A stretch of DNA of 64,000 nucleotides from Saprospiraceae bacterium (lineage in GTDB: Bacteria; Bacteroidota; Bacteroidia; Chitinophagales; Saprospiraceae): contig JADJVK010000053.1 of the NCBI GenBank assembly GCA_016710625.1, forward strand, positions 62,001 through 126,000. Reading direction: 5' to 3'. The notes below the pieces were generated by a model, which was given only the letters and a program-made list of their open reading frames with translations, was not told the DNA's origin and ran no database searches. The position numbers were made by a program, and so were the translations under genes. Every line of letters starts with the position of its first letter. Position 1 is the stretch's first letter. Of the stretch, positions 43,144-51,472 are shown piece by piece.

Positions 43144-44560
43144 ATGTTTAAACGATTTACAACTAACTTTTTGCTTTTTGGTTTATTGCTTTCTTTTAAC
43201 CTAACTGGGCAAAATACGACTCCTCCACCAACTCCAGCTGTTGACCATAGTTACAAACCATTAACTTTAAAATTAAATGAAGATGGTTCGAAATATGTTC
43301 GTTTCATTATGTGGCACCAGTTTTGGGCAACTGCAACACAAAACAATCCAGGAACAACTGATGTAAATGGACAATTGATAGACGGCACTGGCTCTAAAAG
43401 TGGCTGGAGCACCGATATCGCATTAAGAAGATCTAGATTTTTAGCTTATGCTCAAATCTCTCCTAGATTTTTAATCTTAACACATTGGGGAATCAACAAT
43501 CAATCCTTTATTAATGGTGCAAGTGCAGGAGCTTTAGGAACTGGAGCTGGTTCACAGGCATGGGAAAAGACCACAAATTTATATTCATGATGCATGGACT
43601 GAATATGAATTAGTAAAAAACAAATTTTATTTAGGAGCTGGTTTACACTATTGGAATGGCGTAAGTCGATTAAGCAGCCAATCTACATTAAATTTTATGA
43701 CTTTAGATGCTCCAATATTTAACTGGACTAACATAGAGGCTTCTGATCAATTTGCACGTCAATTTGGTATTTATGCAAAAGGTCAATTAGGAAGATTGGA
43801 TTATCGAGTTGCAATTAACAAACCATTTGTTAATGGTTTAAGCCCAACAGCTGTTACTAAGACAACTGGAGAAGCAGTAGCCGTAACAAATGAAAATTAT
43901 GCAACTGCAGGATATTTCAATTGGATGTTTTGGGATAAAGAATCTAATAAATTACCTTTCTTCGTTGGTTCATATTTAGGTGCAAAAAAAGTATTTAACA
44001 TTGGAGTAGGATTTTATAATCATTCAAAAGCTTCATTATATAAAACAGCTACAGATTCTTCTTATCAAAACCAATTTGCTTTAGGTGTTGATGCATTTTT
44101 AGATATGCCTTTGAACAAATCAAAAGGAACAGCTTTGAATTTATTAGCTACTTACTATAATATCAACTACGGAACTAATTATGTAAGAAAAATCGGTATT
44201 CTTAATGAACATACAACAGCAGTTCCTACTGCTACAAGTTGGGCTGGTGCTGGTAACTTACAACCAACAATTGGTACTGGTTCTATTTTCTATCTTCAAG
44301 CAGGATATTTATTACCTAAATTGAGTAATGGTACTTCCTTTATGCCTTATGCAACAGCGACTTACAAGAAGTTTGATAGATTAAAAGATCCTTCAACTCA
44401 GTTTGGATTGGGTATCAATTATTTATTGAGCAACCACAATGCAAAAATTACTTTAGAATATCAAACAAGACCAATCTATACTCAAGCTGCAGGTTCTACA
44501 GATATTATCAATGCAGGCTCAAAGGGTCAATTAACATTACAAACACATATTTTCCTATAG
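43144..44560 (+). CDS. Outer-membrane porin-like barrel protein, frameshifted
   Basis: The two pieces, 43144-43590 and 43697-44560, belong to one protein of about 470 residues. The first has a signal peptide (FGLLLSFNLTGQ), then KYVRFIMWHQFWA and RRSRFLAYAQISPRFLILTHWG, typical of a Bacteroidota porin. The join region reads GKRPQIYIHDAWTEYEL in the third frame, then FYLGAGLHYWNGVSRLSSQS. The end is YQTRPIYTQAAG followed by a terminal strand ending HIFL. The shift is at about 43558-43574, where there is one extra base or two missing (GGG/AAAA runs). By position it should pass the substrate used by the MFS carrier 40 bp downstream. Confidence 0.8.
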
Positions 44561-44601
44561 GATAACAAACCTTCTTGAATAATTTAATAAAATTTAAAAT
44601 T

Positions 44602-46145
44602 ATGAGTGATAATAAAACATCAAGTATCCGTTCAGTAATTGCTGCCTCTTCGGTAGGTACGATGATTGAGTGGTACGATTTTTATATCTTTGGAAGCTTA
44701 GCTACATTGATATCAACTAAATTCTTTCCACAAGATAACCCTACAGCAGCATTTTTGTCCACTTTGGCGACTTTTGCAGCAGGGTTTGTGGTTCGACCTT
44801 TCGGAGCATTATTCTTTGGAAGATTGGGAGATTTGATTGGAAGAAAATATACTTTCATGATGACCCTTTTATTAATGGGAGGTGCCACTTTCTTAATTGG
44901 TTGTGTACCGAGTTATGAATCAATCGGATTTTTAGCACCTTTATTAGTATTATTATTAAGACTACTTCAAGGGCTTGCTTTAGGAGGAGAATATGGTGGA
45001 GCAGCAACTTATGTGGCTGAGCACTCTCCCGACGGACAAAGAGGTTATTGGACTTCTTGGATTCAAACAACAGCTACTTTAGGTTTGTTTATTTCCTTGA
45101 TTGTCATCATGGTAACTAAAAAATCAATGTCAACAGAAGATTTTAATAGCTATGGATGGCGTATTCCATTCTGGATTTCCATCTTTATGGTTGGTATTTC
45201 TTATGTGATTCGTAGAAAAATGTCAGAATCTCCTTTGTTCAAAAAAGCTAAAGCAGAAGGAAAAACTTCTACTAATCCATTAAAAGAAAGTTTTGGAAAT
45301 AGATACAATTTTAAATTTGTTTTATTAGCACTTTTAGGAGCAACCATGGGTCAAGGTGTGGTTTGGTACACAGGTCACTATTATGCCATGAACTTCATGA
45401 AGACAGATTGTAAAATAGATGGTTTTCAGGTAGAAGAAATCATGACTTATGCTTTCTTGTTCGGAACGCCTTTCTTTGTGTTCTTCGGTTGGTTATCTGA
45501 TAGAATTGGTAGAAACCAATTATGTTGGCAGGTATGTTGATCGCAGTATTGTCTTATTTTCCAATTTATAAGAGCATTTATAGTACTGCATCTAATAAAA
45601 ACAGAACTGAAATCGTTGAAAAATCAACTTCAGTAGTTACAATGGCACCTGACAAGAAAAATGCAATGGATAGTGTGCGAACAACCAAAACTCATAAGGA
45701 ATTTGCTGATGGGGCTGTTTTCAATGAAACCAAAGATGAATTTATTTTATCTGACAAGGCAAAGACAGCACCGAAACCAAAAATTACGGCAGCAACCAAT
45801 ATTCCATCCAATAATTTCTGGTGGCTAGTGGTATTGGTGTTCTTCCAAGTTATCTTTGTAACAATGGTTTATGGACCAATAGCAGCTTTCTTAGTAGAGA
45901 TGTTCCCTACCAAGATTCGTTATACCTCCATGTCTTTACCTTATCATATCGGAAACGGGGTGTTTGGAGGTTTGATGCCAGCAGTTGCAGCTTATTTGAC
46001 AACTACTGCAAAAGGAACGGGTCCAACACCTGTGAATCCAGATTGGTATTTGCAAGGGATTTGGTATCCAATTATTATAGCAAGTGTCTGTTTTGTAATA
46101 GGTTTGCTATTTTTGAACAATAGAGATCGTGAAATAAACGATTAA
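44602..46145 (+). CDS. MFS transporter of the metabolite:H+ symporter (MHS) type, frameshifted
   Basis: Two pieces (44602-45540 and 45522-46145) form one carrier of about 514 residues. The start MSDNKTSSIRSVIAASS is followed by VGTMIEWYDFYIFG, the MHS signature, then GRLGDLIGRKYTFMM and LLQGLALGGEYGGAATYVAE. The coding strand AGAAACC at 45511-45517 has three A; with four it reads GRKPIMLAGM, the conserved loop, and the two halves join. A hydrophilic insert of about 75 residues (about residues 330-405; IVEKSTSVVTMAPDKK onward) interrupts the C-terminal half. MHS carriers take up proline, betaine, ketoglutarate and other carboxylates; the context favours acetate-like acids. Confidence 0.87.
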
Positions 46146-46173
46146 TTTTTTAACTTTAGAAAGAGAAAATAAT

Positions 46174-46401
46174 ATGAATTCTATAAAAAAAATTAGCGGT
46201 ATCGTTTGGTTAGCATTAGGGTTATATGCAGGTTATTTCAGTATCACCTCTATTGGCTTACCAAAATTTACAAGTGGGATGGCTGGAAATCAATCAGATT
46301 TGGTTTTTGGTATAATCGTACTATTCATACTAACACCAATCATCGTAGGTAGCTTACTTACTTTTGGCTACTATGCTTTGAATGGGGATTACAACGATTA
46401 A
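46174..46401 (+). CDS. Small two-helix membrane protein (DUF6814-like)
   Basis: This 75-residue protein has two membrane helices (about residues 8-28 and 44-68: LVFGIIVLFILTPIIVGSLL) and ends in NGDYND. It resembles the DUF6814 family, which I recall lying downstream of MHS-type carriers in Bacteroidota. It follows the MFS gene by 28 bp and is followed by a terminator, so it is the last gene of the porin-carrier operon. It may be an accessory subunit of the carrier. Confidence 0.75.
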   Translation: MNSIKKISGIVWLALGLYAGYFSITSIGLPKFTSGMAGNQSDLVFGIIVLFILTPIIVGSLLTFGYYALNGDYND

Positions 46402-46442
46402 CAAACAATACGAACTTATTCCATAATTTATTTTTTATTGAA

Positions 46443-46471
46443 GTCGCCTTATATGTAAGGCGGCTTTTTTT
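46443..46471 (+). terminator. Rho-independent terminator after the carrier operon
   Basis: Arms GTCGCCTTA and TAAGGCGGC (one T-G wobble), loop TATG, then seven T. Confidence 0.88.
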
Positions 46472-46528
46472 GTTTTTATCCCTTTTTTTTTCACAAAAAA
46501 TTAGCTTACTTTTAGTCCTAATAAATCA

Positions 46529-46732
46529 ATGTTGATGCGGTATTCAAGAATCATCTTTATTTGCTTCATTTTTTTTATTCTTTATAACTATCCGATAATA
46601 GTTATTTGTTCAAAATGGTACTCTTCCAACGTTTTGTTGGCATATGCTACTTATATTTTTGTTCTTTGGTTCCTTATTATTTTTATTTTCAAAAATAGAA
46701 TTAATAAGTACATAAATACCAACCATGAGTAG
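46529..46732 (+). CDS. Small two-helix membrane protein upstream of the sensor kinase
   Basis: This 67-residue protein consists of two hydrophobic helices (about 8-26 and 34-56) and a short polar C-terminus (NRINKYINTNHE). It overlaps the sensor-kinase gene by 8 bp (46725-46732), so the pair is translationally coupled. In acetate permease operons a small DUF485 protein precedes the SSS carrier; this one has the same place and size but I cannot confirm family membership. Confidence 0.65.
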   Translation: MLMRYSRIIFICFIFFILYNYPIIVICSKWYSSNVLLAYATYIFVLWFLIIFIFKNRINKYINTNHE

Positions 46733-49415
46733 CTCGATCTTATTGGTTTGTGCAACTATTTATTTTGCAATCTTATTTTTTATTGCAAGTTCTGTAAATA
46801 AAGACAGATTTAGAATCAGTAGAATCATCTCTCCTGCAAATGTTTATGTACTTTCTCTTGCCGTTTATTGTACGGCATGGACATTTTTTGGGAGTGTAGG
46901 TAATGCCTCCAAAACTGGAATTGGTTTTTTGCCTGTTTATTTGGGACCCACCATTTTTTTTCCTTTAATTATAATCGTTTGGTTGAAAATACTTAGAATT
47001 TGTAAGGAATATCGAATTACGAATATCGCAGATTTTATTTCTAGTAGATACGGTCATAGTAATTATCTCGGGGTATTAGTGACCATATTTTATATCATTG
47101 GAATCATACCATATATCTCATTGCAGCTTAAGGCGATAGGACTTTGTTTAATTACATTTACAAATTATAATGCGCCTTCCAAAATAAATGTTAACGATTC
47201 GGTCTTTTATTTTTCATTGATTTTAATCGTTTTTACCATCTTATATGGAGCAAGAAATATAGATGCTTCAGAAAAACATAAAGGGTTGATTGCTGCCATT
47301 TCTTTTGAGTCGATAGTGAAATTATTTGGTTTTATACTGGTGGGACTTTATGTTAGTTTTTATATTTTTTCTTCCCCGTTTGATATTTTTAGTCAATATC
47401 AAACGGCTCAATTGACCAATGTTTTACCCAATATCTTCCAAAATCAATTCAATGGCGTTTCCTGGCTATTTGTCATGATTATTTCTGCTTTATCCATGAT
47501 ATTATTGCCCCGCCAATTCCAAGTAGCGATAGTAGAAAACACCAATGAAAGTCATCTGAACAAGGCACTTTGGATGTTTCCTCTCTATCTTTTTTTGATA
47601 AACATATTCGTTATTCCGATTGCAATTGGGGGACTATTAAAATTTGGAAATCACATTGACCCAGATACTTTCGTACTTGCTTTCCCAATTAGTACAGGAA
47701 ATCTTTGGCTGACCTTGATTGTGTTTTTGGGTGGGCTTTCTGCGGCGACTGGAATGGTAATAGTAGAAACGATTTCGTTGTCAACGATGCTCAGTAATAA
47801 TTTAGTAATTCCAACATTTATTTCAAAAAAATTAATCAGTGAGGATAGAGGAATTAACCCACAAAGTTTGGTGGTTTTATCTCGAAGATTTGGGATAACT
47901 ATCATCATTATAGGTGCTTATTTTTTCGAAAAATATGTGGCAGAAAAGGTTTCCCTTATTTCCATTGGGTTAATTTCATTTGCTGCTGTTTCTCAGCTTG
48001 CTCCAGCCCTCATTGGCGGATTATATTGGCGAAAGGCGACTAAAAAGGCTGCTTCAGCATCTATTCTTGTCGGTTTTTTTGTTTGGCTTTTCACCCTTAT
48101 TTTTCCGACATTAGATGGTTTTTCTCCCGAAATCACTTCAATTATTAAAAATGGCTTGTTTGGTATTGAATGGCTCAAGCCTACTTCTCTGTTCTACTTT
48201 TCGGATTTGGATAAGCTGAGCCACGGAATTTTCTGGAGCCTTTTGTTGAACATCATCACCTTTGTCGGCGTCTCTATTTATACCGAAAGAGATACGGAAG
48301 AAATCATTCAATCTGAGGCTTTTGTGAAAATTCATTCCAACAACAAAAGCCAGATTGCGACTTTAATCAAAAATGAAATCATTGTAAAAGATTTGATGTA
48401 TATCTTTAAAGTTTTCTTCGGAGAAGAAAGAGGGGAGAATTTGATTAAAAATTATTTCACCAAAAACAATATTCCTTATATTGAGAAAGCACTAACGCCA
48501 CCGCTGTTGGTCAACTATTCTGAGAAACTTTTGGCAGGAGCAATTGGTCCCATCGCCACAAAAATGGTGATTGCCAATATCGCCAACCAACAACCCATCA
48601 GCATGAATGAAGTTTTGGATATTTTGAAAGAAAACCAGCAGACTATCCAGTTAAACAAAGAATTGAAAAAGAAATCTGCAGAATTGGGGAAGGCGACTGA
48701 AGAGCTGAAGTTAGCCAATGAACAATTGACATTATTGGATGAACAAAAAGATGAATTTTTATACACCGTAACTCATGAGTTAAGAACGCCACTTACTTCC
48801 ATTAGAGCTTTAAGTGAAGTACTTTTCGACAATCCAGACTTAGGAGAAACCGAAAGAGAGAAATATTTGGGCGTTATTATTAAAGAAACCGAAAGGATGA
48901 CACACCTAATCACTCAGGTGCTCAATCTAGAAAAATACGACAGCGGCAAACAGCAATTGAATCTAAAAACATGTGATCTGGTAGCGATGATTACCGAGAT
49001 AGAGCAATCTTTTAGTACTATTTTAAAAAATAAAAATATAGCATTCGAGAAAATAATTCCGAATAATATGTTTTTGGCTAGAATTGACAAAGAATTAATC
49101 GAACAGCTGCTCTACAATCTGTTTTCAAATGCGATAAAATTTTCTAAAAGTAAGATAACTATCAGATTTATAGAGAATTATAACGAAGTAATAATATCGG
49201 TTATCGATGATGGCGTAGGTATTCAAGACAATCAAAAAGGGTTGATTTTTGATAAATTTTATCAAATTAAAAACAAAAAATTACAAAAACCCGATGGTAG
49301 CGGTCTGGGGTTAGCCATTTCAAAAAAGATAATTGAGTTACACAATAGAAAAATTTGGGTAGAAAATAATACACCAAATGGAGCTATTTTTTCGTTTAGT
49401 TTAGAACTAATTTAA
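46725..49415 (+). CDS. Histidine kinase with N-terminal sodium:solute symporter (SSS) domain, CrbS-like
   Basis: This 896-residue inner-membrane protein joins an SSS carrier domain (residues 1 to about 530, some 13 helices, with YCTAWTFFGSVGNASKTG and ALSMILLPRQFQ) to a cytosolic kinase. Following the carrier is a region of about 100 residues, a coiled coil (about 640-675), the DHp helix VTHELRTPLTS (His684), and the HATPase with LLYNLFSNAIKFS (N box), DDGVGIQ (G1) and GSGLGLAISKKI (G2). CrbS in Vibrio and Pseudomonas has this architecture and activates acs. A receiver gene follows after 6-21 bp. It may move the substrate as well as sense it. Confidence 0.93.
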   Translation: MSSSILLVCATIYFAILFFIASSVNKDRFRISRIISPANVYVLSLAVYCTAWTFFGSVGNASKTGIGFLPVYLGPTIFFPLIIIVWLKILRICKEYRITNIADFISSRYGHSNYLGVLVTIFYIIGIIPYISLQLKAIGLCLITFTNYNAPSKINVNDSVFYFSLILIVFTILYGARNIDASEKHKGLIAAISFESIVKLFGFILVGLYVSFYIFSSPFDIFSQYQTAQLTNVLPNIFQNQFNGVSWLFVMIISALSMILLPRQFQVAIVENTNESHLNKALWMFPLYLFLINIFVIPIAIGGLLKFGNHIDPDTFVLAFPISTGNLWLTLIVFLGGLSAATGMVIVETISLSTMLSNNLVIPTFISKKLISEDRGINPQSLVVLSRRFGITIIIIGAYFFEKYVAEKVSLISIGLISFAAVSQLAPALIGGLYWRKATKKAASASILVGFFVWLFTLIFPTLDGFSPEITSIIKNGLFGIEWLKPTSLFYFSDLDKLSHGIFWSLLLNIITFVGVSIYTERDTEEIIQSEAFVKIHSNNKSQIATLIKNEIIVKDLMYIFKVFFGEERGENLIKNYFTKNNIPYIEKALTPPLLVNYSEKLLAGAIGPIATKMVIANIANQQPISMNEVLDILKENQQTIQLNKELKKKSAELGKATEELKLANEQLTLLDEQKDEFLYTVTHELRTPLTSIRALSEVLFDNPDLGETEREKYLGVIIKETERMTHLITQVLNLEKYDSGKQQLNLKTCDLVAMITEIEQSFSTILKNKNIAFEKIIPNNMFLARIDKELIEQLLYNLFSNAIKFSKSKITIRFIENYNEVIISVIDDGVGIQDNQKGLIFDKFYQIKNKKLQKPDGSGLGLAISKKIIELHNRKIWVENNTPNGAIFSFSLELI

Positions 49416-49436
49416 AAGTTTTTGAGTTTAACAAAG

Positions 49437-49808
49437 ATGCCTTATAAGATATTAATAGTAGATGACGACCCTCATATTTTGATGCCACTTGAGTTCATTA
49501 TGCTTAAAAGCGGCTATGAGGTGTTAATTGCAAGGAATGGTACAGAAGCTCTTTCCATAATTGCTGATTTTATTCCACATATTGTTTTGCTAGATATTAT
49601 GATGCCCGATGTGGATGGATATGATATCTGCACCTATATCAAAAAGCAAGAAAAATATGACCAAACCAAGGTGGTATTTATGTCTGCCAAGACTTCGGAA
49701 GAAGATATAAAAAAGGGATATGACCTAGGAGCTTCGCTCTATATCTCAAAACCTTTCTCTACTCGTATCTTGACAAAACAAATTGAAACCCTTTTGGCAG
49801 AAGCCTAG
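49437..49808 (+). CDS. Stand-alone response regulator receiver domain
   Basis: This 123-residue protein has a complete receiver: acidic pocket ILIVDDDPH, phospho-acceptor Asp in IVLLDIMMPDVDG, Ser switch in VVFMSAKTS, and Lys in YISKPFS. There is no HTH or other output domain. The ATG at 49437 fits the REC N-terminus; an in-frame TTG 15 bp upstream also exists. It is the probable partner of the SSS kinase upstream. Since described CrbR proteins carry a LuxR-type HTH, a separate DNA-binding protein must complete the pathway here. Confidence 0.9.
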   Translation: MPYKILIVDDDPHILMPLEFIMLKSGYEVLIARNGTEALSIIADFIPHIVLLDIMMPDVDGYDICTYIKKQEKYDQTKVVFMSAKTSEEDIKKGYDLGASLYISKPFSTRILTKQIETLLAEA

Positions 49809-49814
49809 TTTTCC

Positions 49815-50447
49815 TTATTTTCTGCCAAAGTCTGCTGGAATTTCTCCCCACATCTCCGTTTCCCATTTAACGATGGGATTTTTGATAGTGTTTTTTGCAA
49901 GCCAAAGCTCCGCTCTGTCCATTAATTCGAATAACTCTTTGTTTCTGCTCGTCCTTTCGAGTTTTGTTTTAGCTTTTTTGTTATTTACCCAAGAAATGGC
50001 TGTTTTAGAATCGGTATATATTGTGATATCATATTTTTTTTGTTGGTCAAGCATCGCTAAAGCATGCACTAAGCCAAGGAACTCCCCCACATTATTTGTC
50101 CCATCTTTGAAGGGTCCTTTATGAAAAATTTCTTCTTTCGAAAAGGTGTAAACACAGCGATATTCCATATCTCCGGGGTTTCCGCTGCAAGCTGCATCTA
50201 CACAAATGCTGTTTTTTAGTATATTTGATTTCGATAAAAACTCCTTTTTCCCTTCCTGTTTTGCTCCTTTGAAGGCATCGTATGGATTTTTTCTATAGGC
50301 TATTGTTGCTTGTTCTAAGCTCTCATAGCTTTTGTAAAGTGCTCCTTCAAACCCATCAATTTGTATCTTGCAATCCTCCCAAGAATCATAAATTCCAGAA
50401 TTTCTTCCTTTCCAAACCACATAATATTTTTGCTTCTGTTTACTCAT
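49815..50447 (-). CDS. Ribonuclease H with N-terminal viroplasmin-like (caulimovirus) domain
   Basis: This 210-residue protein starts with an RNA/DNA hybrid-binding viroplasmin-type domain (YYVVWKGRNSGIYDSWEDC). It is followed by RNase H type 1 with the active-site residues VDAACSGNPG (first Asp), GEFLGLVHAL (Glu) and IYTDSKTAISWV (Asp), and a late Asp in the C-terminal PADFGRK. It degrades RNA in RNA-DNA hybrids. I use the ATG at 50447; it overlaps the end of the oxidoreductase gene by 8 bp. The first Asp motif has Ala-Cys after it rather than the more usual Gly-Ser, which is tolerated in this branch. Confidence 0.92.
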   Translation of the reverse strand: MSKQKQKYYVVWKGRNSGIYDSWEDCKIQIDGFEGALYKSYESLEQATIAYRKNPYDAFKGAKQEGKKEFLSKSNILKNSICVDAACSGNPGDMEYRCVYTFSKEEIFHKGPFKDGTNNVGEFLGLVHALAMLDQQKKYDITIYTDSKTAISWVNNKKAKTKLERTSRNKELFELMDRAELWLAKNTIKNPIVKWETEMWGEIPADFGRK

Positions 50448-51471
50448 ATTCTTCTTCCAAATTTTCAAATGTCACCACTCTGTCTTGCTTGGGGAATACA
50501 ATATTTCCATTTATCCTAATAGCATCCAATAAACGACAGAGTTCTAAGCTAGTATCAATTGGATGTAAATCACTCTCCAACAACCCTTTATCCAAACACT
50601 CCATCACATGAGCTGCTTCATATTTGTAACCCAAGCAATCCCAAACAAATGGATAATCTATTTTTTCTCCCGATTCCAATAAAACAGAAATTCCCGAACT
50701 CAAGCCATGAAATCTTGGTCGAATATGGATAGTACCTTTTGTGCCATAAATATAGGCTTCTACATTGGAGGTGTGAACAAAGGAGCTGTTCAAAAAAGCG
50801 GTTTGTTTTCCTGGGTATTTTAGAATCATAAAACAGGATTCGTCCACTTTTGTCCTACTTTTGGGTGCTTCCACTTTTACATCCACAGGCATTCCAAGCA
50901 GCAAATAAGCTAAATAAACAGGATAAATGCCAATGTCGAGCAAACTTCCGCCACCCATTTCATTATTATATGCTCTATGGTTGGCATCAAAAGGGACTTT
51001 ATAGCAAAAATCTGCTTTTATAGTAATAATACTACCAATTGTGCCTTCTTCCAAAATAGACAAAAGTTTATTGGTGGTTGGTAAAAATCTCGTCCACATT
51101 GCCTCCATTAAAAATGTCTGGTTATTAATGGCTGCAGTTTTCATCCAATTGGACTCAACGGAATTGATGGCAAATGGCTTTTCGACCAAAACAGCAATTT
51201 TCTTATCCAAACATTTAATGCTCCATTCACAATGCAAATGATTTGGCAAAGCAATATAGACAATATCGATTCCTGCCGTCAAAATATCGTCGTAATTGTC
51301 GAAAAAGAGGGGAGCATCATATTCTTTTGCGAAGGCTTTCGCCCTTTCTTCATCCGAAGAAGCGACTGCTTTTAGTTTCGCATTTGGAAGCTGCTGCAAG
51401 TCTTTCGCAAATTTGTGGGCTATTTTTCCAAGCCCAATAATTCCCCATTGGTATATTTTATTTGTTGCCAT
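50440..51471 (-). CDS. Gfo/Idh/MocA-family oxidoreductase
   Basis: This 343-residue NAD(P)-dependent enzyme has a Rossmann fold (YQWGIIGLGKIAHKFAKDL) with the family motif VLVEKPFAIN (about residues 92-101) and the substrate-domain DIGIYPVYLAYLLLG (about 175-189). The catalytic lysine is in EKP. Substrates in the family are usually sugars or inositols. It overlaps the RNase H gene by 8 bp and lies 1 bp after the helicase gene, so the three form one transcript. Confidence 0.92.
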   Translation of the reverse strand: MATNKIYQWGIIGLGKIAHKFAKDLQQLPNAKLKAVASSDEERAKAFAKEYDAPLFFDNYDDILTAGIDIVYIALPNHLHCEWSIKCLDKKIAVLVEKPFAINSVESNWMKTAAINNQTFLMEAMWTRFLPTTNKLLSILEEGTIGSIITIKADFCYKVPFDANHRAYNNEMGGGSLLDIGIYPVYLAYLLLGMPVDVKVEAPKSRTKVDESCFMILKYPGKQTAFLNSSFVHTSNVEAYIYGTKGTIHIRPRFHGLSSGISVLLESGEKIDYPFVWDCLGYKYEAAHVMECLDKGLLESDLHPIDTSLELCRLLDAIRINGNIVFPKQDRVVTFENLEEEYE

Positions 51472-51472
51472 T

